Assembly: GCA_963210315.1 (NCBI GenBank)
Contig: OY723248.1
Span: forward strand, 2,000,727-2,064,726
Direction: 5' to 3'
Origin: Rhynchopus euleeides
Taxonomy: Eukaryota; Euglenozoa; Diplonemea; Diplonemida; Diplonemidae
DNA: 64,000 bases
Part shown: one piece after another, positions 52,584 through 62,679 of the stretch
Numbering within the stretch: position 1 is the stretch's first letter
Layout: each line of letters starts with the position of its first letter
Translations under genes and position numbers: made by a program
The notes under the pieces: generated by a model
Seen by the model: the letters and a program-made list of their open reading frames with translations, nothing else
The model's database searches: none
What the model was told of the DNA's origin: nothing

Positions 52584-54389
52584 ATGAGGCGATGCGGGGG
52601 GCGAGGGCACCGATGCTCACTGTGCGACATCCCAGAAGAACGCTGGTATCAACAGGTGCATCGATACCCGCACCTGACTCTCTCTGAGATGAAAGAGGCT
52701 GGCTACCCCTCCCTCTTGGCAGGTGTGCTTCCCAATGCCCGCTACGTCACCCCAGCACTCCATGACTGCAAGGGGCTCGCCATGCGGCTGATCAGGGTAC
52801 TGGATGACAGGGGTGGAGCTTGGGGGTTTTTTCGGGTCAGCTGACCTGATTTTCTGCAGGCCCTCACAAAAAATCAGGTCAGGGGTAAAAAGAAAAAAAA
52901 ATATAGATTTTCGGGAAACCGGAAAAGTTGGCTCCTCGCCTTGGGGCCTCAAGGTGACCAGGAGGCGTTTCGTGAGCAAAGTGACCCCAGCGACATGAGC
53001 ACAGGCCTCAAACAGTCACAATAGAGGACAAATGAAGCTGCCCAACCCGTACCGTGCAACAGACGTTTACTACCGTGGCCTCCGGTGGCTGGGGGGCTCC
53101 GCCCCCCAGACCCCCCTGTGGCATGTGCCTGTCTTGTACCCAAGCCCTTTACATCAGGGAATCTCAGTATCCTCAGGAGGACGCAGCCAACTCACACAGA
53201 ATCCGTACGCCCGCAAGTCACAGATGTTCACTACCGTGGCCTCCGGCGGCTGGGAGCTCCGCCTCCCAGACCCCCCCTACGGCATGTGTTTGTCTTGTAA
53301 CCAAGTCCTTGCGCGTCCGGGGCTGCATATCGGTTCCGGTACCTCGCGGGAGGCTGGGCCCGAGCACTGATCTCTGAGACGAACCGGGGGGGAACCCATA
53401 AGAAAAAATTGGCTGACCCGATCTGACCCGATCCAGCCCGCAACCCCATATTTCAAGCTCCACCCCTGCTGGATGAGACAACAAAAAAATATTCGACAAG
53501 ACCTGTACAAACCTTGCACTGAATGTGTCGCAGCATGGGACAGGTGCTCAGTTCCGGAAGGTCGTGCTTGCCTGTCACAGGACACACCTACAAGGGCTTG
53601 TTCCGCTACCTCTTTGTCTCCCTTGCAGACCTCATGCATTTCCGGTATGCAGACATCCCCTGGCGCTTCTGGGGATGCAAGGATGAGTCAGCCCGGATTC
53701 CCTTCTTGCGTGCTCGGATCTCAGGGCATATATTTCACTGGTTGATGGAGCATGCCGAAAAGGGATCAACGCGCAATGCCTACGTACACAGTCTCCATCA
53801 TTGGTGGGCTCCAGAAGATGCAGTGCCTCTGCAGAACAACGACGAATTTGAAGAAGCAGAGAACGGACATCGCAAGAAAGATGCCGTTACAATCGCCAGC
53901 TCCGCAACTTACGAGAGAGATCTTGCGATGGCAGAAGAGAAGCGGCGCGCATCGGGCATGCCTTGGAAGGTTGCGCACCTGTCGCAGGACGGGATCCTCG
54001 GGTATAGAGAAGTCATCCTGTGTCCGTGTCTGCACACCCGACACGCTCATAGATTGGCTGTGTATGTTCTTTGCACACAGTTGACACAGCTGCAGAAGGG
54101 GTTTGTGCACTGCAACACACAGGACTTCGTTGAACCCATCAGCGCGCCCTACTTCCTGTTCCGGTTCCCCGAAGGACACCGCAAATTATCGCTCTGCTTG
54201 TGCAAAATGCCAATCCCGCTGGGGGCGACTTTCACACCATTCGTGTCATCCGAGGCGACTTTGAGCACGCTTGACCAACGCGCACAGCAGGAGGGGGATG
54301 ACAGTTCTGACGAAGAAGATGAGGCCTGCAGGATGGCTTGTCTTGCCCAAGGTGTAACACAACTACGACAGGCGATGGCCGCACTTTGA
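52584..54389 (+). pseudogene. Element D2 gene broken by MITE G4 and a stop
   Basis: Same two-part open frame as in D1 (52584-52807 and 53523-54389), with the same inserted MITE and the same TGA directly before the second ATG. The break was therefore present before D was copied, which fits a D element that moved with help from another source. Confidence 0.6.
52808..53468. mobile_element. hAT-type MITE G, copy 4 (661 bp), inside D2
   Basis: Equivalent to G1, with the CTGGATGA duplication; inherited with D. Confidence 0.94.
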
Positions 54390-55149
54390 CACCTCAAATT
54401 CTAACCGCTCACCTCCGCAGGTGTAGCCGCTACCAGGAGGATAGGTAGGTAGTCCAGAGTCCGGGGAAACTGACAGAAGCAAAACAAGCCCCTCCCCATC
54501 CCTCTTCCACCATGATTTTACCCCCCACGCCAGTAGACTGTAACTATATCATGGGAAAAATGGATGAAAATAGGTGAAAAGACTCCCGCTAGGGGGAGTC
54601 AGACTCCCCCTAGCGGGAGTATAGACTCCCGCTAGCGGGAGTCTGGACTCCCGCTAGCGGGAGTCTTTGACACCCGCTCAGACTCCCGCTCCCAGACTCC
54701 CGCTAGGGCCGCTGGAGTCCACCGTGTGCGGATCGTGGTGGGGTCACTTTGGTGACCGAGGTACCAAGTCTGGCCCTTTAGAACACCTTCAAAAAATTTT
54801 CGAAAAACCAAAAAAAAATAATTACATGTAAATAATAATCGTATGTAAACAATACATGTAAATAATTTTATGTAAACAATAGCTGTAGGTAAACAATAGG
54901 TGTGAGGGGGGTTTAAAATACATGTATTTTACTTGCATGCAAGTATTTTACTTGTCATGCAAGTATTATACATGTATTTTACTTGTCATGCAAGTATTTT
55001 ACATGTATAATACTTGCATGACAAGTATTATACATGTAAAATACATGTAAATGCCTGAAATATACATGTAAAATACATGTATATCAAGTAAAAATACAAG
55101 TATAATAGTTGACATGCAAGTATTATACTTGTATTTTTACTTGATATAC

Positions 55150-57010
55150 CAACCAAAATCTGAAAAACCGTATACTTTTTCAAAATTTTGAGTAAATGGC
55201 ACTCCGCTACACCTTTTTCAACATTTTTTTTATCGTGTAACGTACGGAATTGGCGCTTTTCAGGACAATAATTTTTCCAAAAAAATATTTTTTTTTGGTG
55301 GAGAAATTCGGAAAAACTGTTTTTGCCGATATTTTCTTCGGAATTTCACCCCCGCGGATCGCCACAAAAAGACCCGGTTTTTGACGGAATTTGAGAGTTG
55401 AGCTCCGTAGATTACACCATAAAAAAAATCGGTGAATTTAGTGGAGTAGAGTCCAATTTACTGCTGCCCAACCACTATTACCAACTTTCCTAAGGAAAAT
55501 CCCCCCAAAAATCGACCCAAAAATGGGTCCGTCTCAGGGAGGCGTCCGGGCTGGAAACAAATTTTTTCCGGCCCAAAAATGTGATTCCTGTGTAGTTTTA
55601 GTGAGAACCTTCCCAGGAAAAAAAATCGGTGACTTTTGCGGTGTATAAGGCCTCCTACACGGGGTCCCAAAGTACACAAAAATAGCCGAAAATAGCCGAA
55701 ATCCTGGAGCAATTGAGAAAGTCAGGGGAGAGGTGGGGGCAGTGATCTCGTGCCAGGGCTGGCAGGGGGGGCCGCGGCCCCACCTCCCTTTTTCTGTAAT
55801 TTTTGGGGAGGGTGGGCCGCCAGGGGTGGCATGGCCCTACCTCGGCCCTACCTTGGCCCTACCTCAATATTTTCCCCGTCGAATTTTGCGGATGGGTCAG
55901 ATTTTGGGGCTTTTGGGTTCGGCCTTGTAGCCGAGTTTTCACGCGCAGCGTATGAAAACCCAACGCCATCATGAGCAGGTGTACCAGGTGCTGGGGGCTT
56001 GGTGGTGCTCATCGAAGCGCACCGTCAGGCACTCATCAGGTCAAGCGAAGGATCATCCCCGCCTGGAATGTGCAACAGCACCAACCGGTGTGGGGATTAG
56101 CCTTCGAGGGATTTTAGGATGTTCACTACCGTGGCCTCCGGCGGCTGGGGGGCTCCGCCCCCCAGACCCCCCTGTAGCCTGTTAGCTTTGCTGCCGTTCC
56201 TGAACACGGCGCGCTGGCAAAGTTACTCGGGATTGCAGTTTTGCAAGTGCTCAATGGCAACCCAAGACCCCCTGACTACTGATTTTTGGTCCAGCAGGAC
56301 GATCTAAGGCGGCAGCATCCGATGCCTTTCGAATTGGGGGGAAAACGTTCTGTGGCCCTGTTTGCATCATACTGCGGGAAATCGGAGTGGGGTTGGGCTG
56401 CACTTTTTCCTCTGCGGAGCGAGCTCGGCCCACCCTGTGCCCTACCTCTTTTTTGGTTTGCCTGACCCCCAGCGAGACCACTGGGTGGGGGGCCTTCAGG
56501 CCATTCTGCACTGCCCGGGGAAGCAGGGTGATGTTGGTGACATTCCATGAACTCTTGCATTTGAAGCAGGCCATGTTTGTGTTTCACATGATTCAGATGA
56601 GTTTTCCTGTGCATGGAAGGTGGGTGGATTCGCAGGCAATAAGAAGCAAAAAAAGCACTGTACAAAAGCCTACCAAGGGGGGTGAGAACTGCATCTGGGA
56701 GTAAATTGTCTTCCACTACACCTTTTTCCCCGATTCTGGCCGCATTTGATTCCGTTGCTACCATAGCTTTCCGAGATTTTTTGAAAAAAAAAATTCCCGG
56801 CCAACCTCACCAGTCAAATTGGGATGCGCATCCGCATCCCAATTTGAACCCAACAGACTGCATTTCCGGAACTCGAAACAGGGCGGAATTGACTGCTAGG
56901 TATACCGCGGAATTCACGGTGGGGTCACAACTCAAAATTGTCAAAAAAATGTACAAATTGCTGCTGCCCAAGTAAACGACTAAAGTATACGGTTTTTCAG
57001 ATTTTGGTTG
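55150..57010. mobile_element. Element M, 1861 bp, 4-bp duplication
   Basis: 29-bp perfect inverted ends starting CAACCAAAATCTGAAAAACC. Flanked by ATAC on both sides; other B sequence has the undivided site TTGATATACATGTATTTTAC. Contains one copy of the GC hairpin also found in G (about 56118-56175). A 162-codon minus-strand frame (56276-56764) with a few His/Cys is not recognised. Superfamily unknown. Confidence 0.88.
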
Positions 57011-57030
57011 ATACATGTATTTTACATGTA

Positions 57031-57722
57031 CCGTATACGTAAATATTTTGGAACGTAAATACCGTATACGTAAATATTATGGAACGTAAATATTATGGAA
57101 CGGGCCCATTTTTGGCCGGTCCGTTCCATAATATTTACGTTCCATAATATTTACAGGGCCAGTTGGGGACTCGGTGGTGAGGACGGCTTGCGTCAGGAAT
57201 CGCGCGAAAAGTGCACGAGTAGGTCCCGTCAGGGACTCTGTATGCCGTCCGATCACCTGGTCCAAGTCCCCGAGTCGCAGAAAGCCCTGTAAATATTATG
57301 GAACGAAAAAAATCTGGAACGCCAACCCACCAGCGTTCCAAAATATTTACGTTCCATAATATTTACGTTCCATAATATTTACGTTCCAAAATATTTACGT
57401 ATACGGTATTATGGAACGTAAATATTATGGAACGTAAATATTTTGGAACGCTGGTGGGTTGGCGTTCCAGATTTTTTTCGTTCCATAATATTTACAGGGC
57501 TTTCTGCGACTCGGGGACTTGGACCAGGGGATCGGACGGCATACAGAGTCCCTGACGGGACCTACTCGTGCACTTTTCGCGCGATTCCTGACGCAAGCCG
57601 TCCTCACCACCGAGTCCCCAACTGGCCCTGTAAATATTTTGGAACGTAAATATTATGGAACGGACCGGTCAAAAATGGGCCCGTTCCATAATATTTACGT
57701 TCCATAATATTTACGTATACGG
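57031..57722 (-). mobile_element. MITE A, copy 5, interrupted by copy 4
   Basis: The outer A copy: 57031-57061 plus 57409-57722 make 345 bp once A4 and its TA duplication are removed, the exact size of all other A copies. TA flanks. Confidence 0.92.
57062..57406 (+). mobile_element. MITE A, copy 4 (345 bp), inserted in copy 5
   Basis: Complete A element sitting in a TA within the left terminus of A5, in opposite orientation. Confidence 0.92.
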
Positions 57723-57789
57723 TATATTTCAGGCATATACATGTATTATACATGTATAATAGTTGACATGCAAGTATTATACATGTATA

Positions 57790-58599
57790 CCGTAAACGGA
57801 AATATTGTGGACCGTAATAAAGGTGAACCGTACTATAGGTGGACCGTAAAAAAGATGGAACAAATGGGATTTTTCCGGAACTTGGAACATTTTTACGGTC
57901 CACCTATTTTACGGTTGGGATAGTGGACTTGGCGGTTTCTTTTACGAGTTCCTTCGCGACGAAGTCGCGAAGGAACCAAGGAAATCGTACGACTGAAGCT
58001 GCAGGATTAACACCACAGGGCCTCAGCACAGAGTGTGCGCTCACCATCGTCCGGGAACTGTTCTCCCACAGTTACTGCAGGGTGTACTACACTAAAGGAG
58101 TACGATTTCCCTGAATTTTTCGGGCACTGATTCACGAATTTACCTCTGGAGGGAGCCCGGTGGTATCAGCTTCTGTCTGCGCGCCCTGCCGTACTGTGGC
58201 TGCTTTTGTGGGCTCGTGCAGCAGGTTCTACTTTTACTTCTACCGGAATGCTCCTTGCATGGTACTACACTTCTCGAGGTGTGGTGGTGGGTGAGTCTCG
58301 AGGTGAGTGGTGGTGATCGTGCCTTTTCCACACGCAGGGAGGACTTGCTTCTCTTGCTGGTGTTGGTTGCGGTGGTGGAGGGAGGGTCCAAAGCTGGGAG
58401 GTCGGGAGGCCTACGTGTGGGTGTCTGCGGCGTGGAGGCCGCAGTCCGCGCCCCGCAACCCACCAGCCCGCGGGCGAAAATCGCATTGTCTTTTCCATAT
58501 TCAGTCCCAATAAATGGTGGACCGTAAAAAAGATGGAACGTTTGGCCTTTTTTTGGGAACTTGGAACATTTTTACGGTCCACCCTTTTTCCGTTTACGG
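57790..58599. mobile_element. Element L, 810 bp, TA duplication
   Basis: Termini CCGTAAACGG / CCGTTTACGG, TA on both sides. Near each end is the same 65-bp hairpin unit (GGTGGACCGTAAAAAAGATGG ... TTTTTACGGTCCACC), at 57837-57903 and 58515-58583, in direct orientation. Its first 25 bases resemble MITE A (CCGTAnACGnAAATATTnTGGAnCG). No gene is supported in the GC-rich middle. Confidence 0.85.
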
Positions 58600-58675
58600 T
58601 AATACATGTATATACTTGTAGTTATACATGTAAAATTTACAAGATCCCACCGTGGAGCATCCCCTCCCCCCCCCC

Positions 58676-59828
58676 CTAGGCATACTTGTACCCCCATATG
58701 GGGAAGGCCAAAAATATGGGGAAAATATGGGGGGAATATGGGGGGTTTTTCAAGTCCTGTTCCCCCATATTTCCCCCATATGGGGGATATATGGGGGAAA
58801 ACCCAGGGGTTCCTCAGGTGGAAGCAGTCAGCAAACAGTTCTCTTCGTTCTGCTTTTCACAGGGTGTGAAGTCAGCCACTGACAGGGGACGTCTAGCACC
58901 TTGCAGAGCCATCTCACCTCGTCGCTTTCTGCAGAGAGGAAACGCCCGGCTGAAGTGCTCGAGTCAGACCACAAAAGGTGCTGTGAGAGTGCCGACCGCC
59001 ACTTTCTTCAAGTCTGAGTAGCGGTCATCAGAGCATGCTGTCCAGTAGTCCTGTCTTTGCTGGCAGAACAGTTGCGTCCTGCAGCCAGTCCTTGTACTGG
59101 CCTTCACAGGTCTCATTCCACCCGGCAGATGCAGCTTGAACATGTCAAGCTGCCTGGTGACGAGCGTCGACTCCGACTTTTCGGCGCTCGGAGCGGTCAA
59201 AAGCGGCGGAAGCGCCTGACACCAGAATGCACTGCTTGTGAATTCCCTTGTCTAATTAAGGACCTCAGGGGGCAGTTCGCAATCGCAAACACACCAGAGT
59301 GAGGACTTATAAACACAAGAGTGTGTGTTGTGAGGAGCTGTTAACCCTGAACGCGCTATGTGTGTCTGTGCGTATGTGTCCACCACCGCTGCCGCTGTCA
59401 CTGCGGTGCCCCGCCAAACCGGGAAGCGTTTGCTCTCCGCTACCGCTGTATCGGCGCAGGAGAGGAACAGGAGGTCGGTGCGACCCACCTGGGGGATCTT
59501 CCAGGGGGGGCCAGACCTGGCCACACCTGAACGAGCGCGCACCTCCCCAGGATCGGACTCCTGGAGGATCCCCAACAAGGCATGAGGCCGGTTTCGACGC
59601 GCACTTCGTGTGTGTCTGTGCCTGAGTGGTTTGATGTTCTCCCGTTGCAGCACGAATACCCCCATATCCCCCCATATGGGCCCCATATTTCCCCCATATT
59701 CCCCCATATTTTACCGGGTTTTCCCCATATTTTCAGCCTTTTTCCCCATATGGGGGCGGGGTTTTGAGACCCCCCATATTTCCCCCAGATTTAGGGGGTT
59801 CCCCATATGGGGGGACAAGTATGCCTAG
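58676..59828. mobile_element. Element C, copy 2 (C2), 1153 bp, uninterrupted
   Basis: Same ends as C1 and nearly identical sequence, but with no D insertion: TTCCTCAGGTGGAAG is continuous at about 58809-58823. Non-coding. Lies 20 bp after the right end of B2. Confidence 0.92.
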
Positions 59829-60976
59829 GGGGGGTCAAATGGGGGTGACAAACACGATTTTTCAAAAAACCGGCGCAGAGGCCCCAAAGCCCCCGTAAAC
59901 CCTCCAAACCCCCCCAGATCGGTCCGGAAACCCATCGAACCCCACTTTTCCACCATTCCGGGCACCTCAGGTGCCCGAATTGGGGTACCTAAATTTTGTG
60001 CCACCGTTTGGTACCGTACAGTGCCACTGTGTGGGAGGTTGGAAAAGAAAATGCCCCAACACACCACATCTGAGGGTTGCAATGCATGTTGCTTGCCAAC
60101 CACGTCATCCGGTGGGTGTCAGGCGCTATGTAGGTGGCATTAGCCAGGTCTTCGATGTGTTCTGGCTTGTATATATACCTCCCTGCCTGCGGCACAGGCA
60201 CTGCCTTTGTCCCCCACACCAGCCACAGAGAGCGTATTGTACTCGGTCCACGGTTGCTGATTCATTGTGATGCGTTGTATCCTCGAGTGAACGTCACACA
60301 CTAGTGGCACCACCACCCGCCATCCGAGAGCTGTATTGACTTTGCGCGCTTCCGTTGTATTCACCTCGCCACGCATATTGCACCGTTCAGTACCAGTGCT
60401 CTTGGGCCAGGCAAAGTAGACCGCAGCAACTACCAATTCTGGCACAATGGGTACCACGACAGCGCACTTCATGTGTTCCCGGAATGTACAGCTCGTGTTG
60501 CAACAGTCGTTGTCAACACATCCCGGTTGTGGAGCACTGCTGCACAGGAATCACACGACCATCTGGACTGTTCCGTACCTACAGGCAGCCTCCCGGTGCA
60601 TGGTGGCAGGGAGGTATATATACAAGCCAGAACACATCGAAGACCTGGCTAATGCCACCTACATAGCGCCTGACACCCACCGGATGACGTGGTTGGCAAG
60701 CAACATGCATTGCAACCCTCAGATGTGGTGTGTTGGGGCATTTTCTTTTCCAACCTCCCACACAGTGGCACTGTACGGTACCAAACGGTGGCACAAAATT
60801 TAGGTACCCCAATTCGGGCACCTGAGGTGCCCGGAATGGTGGAAAAGTGGGGTTCGATGGGTTTCCGGACCGATCTGGGGGGGTTTGGAGGGTTTACGGG
60901 GGCTTTGGGGCCTCTGCGCCGGTTTTTTGAAAAATCGTGTTTGTCCACGTAAAAGGGTGGCATTTGACCCCCCCTA
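59826..60976. mobile_element. Element F, copy 2 (F2), middle inverted relative to F1
   Basis: Arms 59826-60187 and about 60605-60976. The middle (60188-60604) is the reverse complement of the F1 middle, while the neighbouring C element keeps the same orientation. The right arm also has a short replacement (CACGTAAAAGGGTGG) near its outer end. Confidence 0.9.
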
Positions 60977-61429
60977 CCCCCCCCCCCCCCCCCGCTGTCT
61001 TGGAGAGTGGCAGGTGAGAAGGCCCACACCCACCCCCCCCCCCTACCTCGCCATCTGCATCCTATTGTCGGAGGGAGCGTCGGAAGGTTACAATGAGAGG
61101 AGTGACTTGCAACGTTGAGCTTATTTCAGGCCTGTCGCTAACTTTTCGATTTTGGAGATTTGGTGGGTTGACGCTCCTGTTTTGGGGGGGGATCAGGGGG
61201 GAAAACACTAGGGGTCAATTTTTCTCGCGCGCGCTTCGCGCGCGCTCGTGTTGTTGCCAAATTTTCCCATCGGTGGACCACTAGGTGGGCACGGTGTGAG
61301 GCGCTGGGTTCCTTCCGTGGTTCCTCTCCTGCTCGCGCCGTCGGGTGCCGGAGGAAACCAAAAAATGGCTTTCGGGACCATGATTTCGACGCTGCCCCCT
61401 GATATGTCACGGCCGTCAAAGCGCAAGGA

Positions 61430-61700
61430 CTTGGTTACTAGACGGGCACGCGAGATGGGGGGTCTGGGGGGCAGAGCCCCCCAGCCGCCGGAGGCCACGG
61501 TAGTGAGCATCTGTTCATTGTGGGCGTACAGATTCTGTGTGAGTTGGCTGCGTCCTCCTGAGGCTACTGGAGTGGGTGGATTCCCTGACCCGGTGGGAAT
61601 CGAATGACTTGAGTACGAGACATACGCCACAGGGGGGTCTGGGGGGCGGAGCCCCCCAGCCGCCGGAGGCCACGGTAGTGAGCATCTGTTCCTGCAAAAC
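61430..61700. repeat. Fragment related to the interior of MITE G
   Basis: Two reverse-oriented copies of the GC hairpin with its flanks (GCCGCCGGAGGCCACGGTAG), about 170 bp apart as in G. CAAGGACTTGGTTAC also matches. The G termini are absent, so this is either a decayed copy or a different element with the same interior. A CGCGCGCTTCGCGCGCG hairpin lies at about 61228-61245. Confidence 0.7.
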
Positions 61701-61714
61701 CATACTCTCTTCGA

Positions 61715-61978
61715 CGTCGACCCAGTGAAAGTGGGTTGACGCTTGGTCGACGCTTGGTGAGCGTCGACCCAGTGTAACCGGGCCAACGCTAGGTTAGCGT
61801 CGACCCAGTGTAATAAATGGGTTGACGCTTGGTCCAGGCTTGAATGGCAACCCAGTTCCACTAGGTCGACGCTCCAAGCCTCGACCAAGCGTCAACCCAG
61901 TCCACTGGGTCGACGCTGGGTCGACGCTTTTTTATGGGGGGGGAAACCCAAAATCACTGGGTCGACGGTCGACGCTTA
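61715..61978. repeat. GTCGAC-rich satellite-like tract
   Basis: About twelve copies of GTTGACGCT / GTCGACGCT and GCGTCGACCCAGTG in both orientations, with CACTGGGTCGACGCT-type palindromes. No reading frame. Could be a foldback array or recombinase/transposase binding cluster. Confidence 0.8.
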
Positions 61979-62679
61979 GCGACATGCCTGAGCTTATTTG
62001 GAGAAAAGTGTGGGGGGGGGGGGGGAAGAAGGGGGCAGGGGGGGTGGGTGGGTGGGGAGGTGGTTTGTGTGGACTATCAGTCAGAGAGGCCGTGCCAAAG
62101 GCCCTCATGGGACTCCTCCCTTGCTCAACTCCACACCCCCCCGCTCTGCACCTCGGCAGGGACTACACGGGTTTACCCTCCCCGCAGCAAGGGGGGGTGT
62201 TCTCTGCAGGTTCGCCGTCGCGGCAGCACCACCACCGGGCAGCAAGCCTCTCGGGAGGGAGCTGCGAAACCGCAGGCGGTCTTCCGATCGGGTTTTGTGT
62301 TCTAAAGGCCCACCCTCACTCCCGACACGCCCGCGAGTTTGTTTGTTTGTTTGTTTTGGGGGGGGGTTTTTTTTGCTGATATTTCTCTCTCTCTCTCTCT
62401 CTCTTCCTCTTCTCTTCTCCCCTCTCCCCACTCCCCGGAAAACACCACCCCACTGACACAACAAAAAGACACACACACACACACACACAACTCACGCAAA
62501 CGCCTGAGCGCGCATAGTCTTTTTCGTTTCCCGTCCCCCCCCACCCCCCTCGATTGGCCTCTCCTCATACTGTTGGCCTGGGGAACATCGAGAGCGAACC
62601 CACTGAGGTTCTTCCGGTCTCTTGAGCGGGGAGGGGTGGTGTCCCGAAGGGACGCGGGCCCTCTGGGTGTTTTCGGACA
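61979..62679. other. Intergenic with CT and CA microsatellites
   Basis: (CT)n at about 62383-62404 and (CA)n at about 62469-62489, plus G runs. Contains the probable promoter of the last gene; no motif recognised. Confidence 0.5.

Larger units (their letters stand above)
51665..54726. mobile_element. Element D, copy 2 (D2) inside H2, TG duplication
   Basis: Same element as D1, plus two extra 22-bp palindromic units (one near each end). Flanked by TG on both sides. H1 has the undivided site (rc GGAATCCA-TG-CGGATC) near 42470, confirming a two-base duplication. Confidence 0.93.
47176..54913 (-). mobile_element. Element H, copy 2 (H2), reverse, interrupted by D2
   Basis: Reverse copy of H1: 4674 bp once D2 and its duplication are removed, against 4675 bp for H1. 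TA on both sides. The same B site is seen uninterrupted in B1 at about 5268-5300 (GCATGCAAGTAAAATACATG). This shows an independent insertion rather than an inverted duplication. Confidence 0.92.
41459..58654. mobile_element. Element B, copy 2 (B2), expanded to 17.2 kb by nested insertions
   Basis: Ends are the same inverted repeat as B1 (CACGGTGGGATCTTG), flanked by the two-base duplication GA. Inside are I (with H1), H2 (with D2), M, A5 (with A4) and L. After removing all of them with one copy of each duplication, about 690 bp remain, close to the 630 bp core of B1. Pieces of the core lie at 41459-41595, 46988-47175, 54914-55149, 57011-57030, 57723-57789 and 58600-58654, and are palindrome-rich like B1. 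Confidence 0.9.

Noticed and set aside
42285..54913. Inverted duplication of one locus
   Set aside because: Different target sites and separate TA duplications for H1 and H2.
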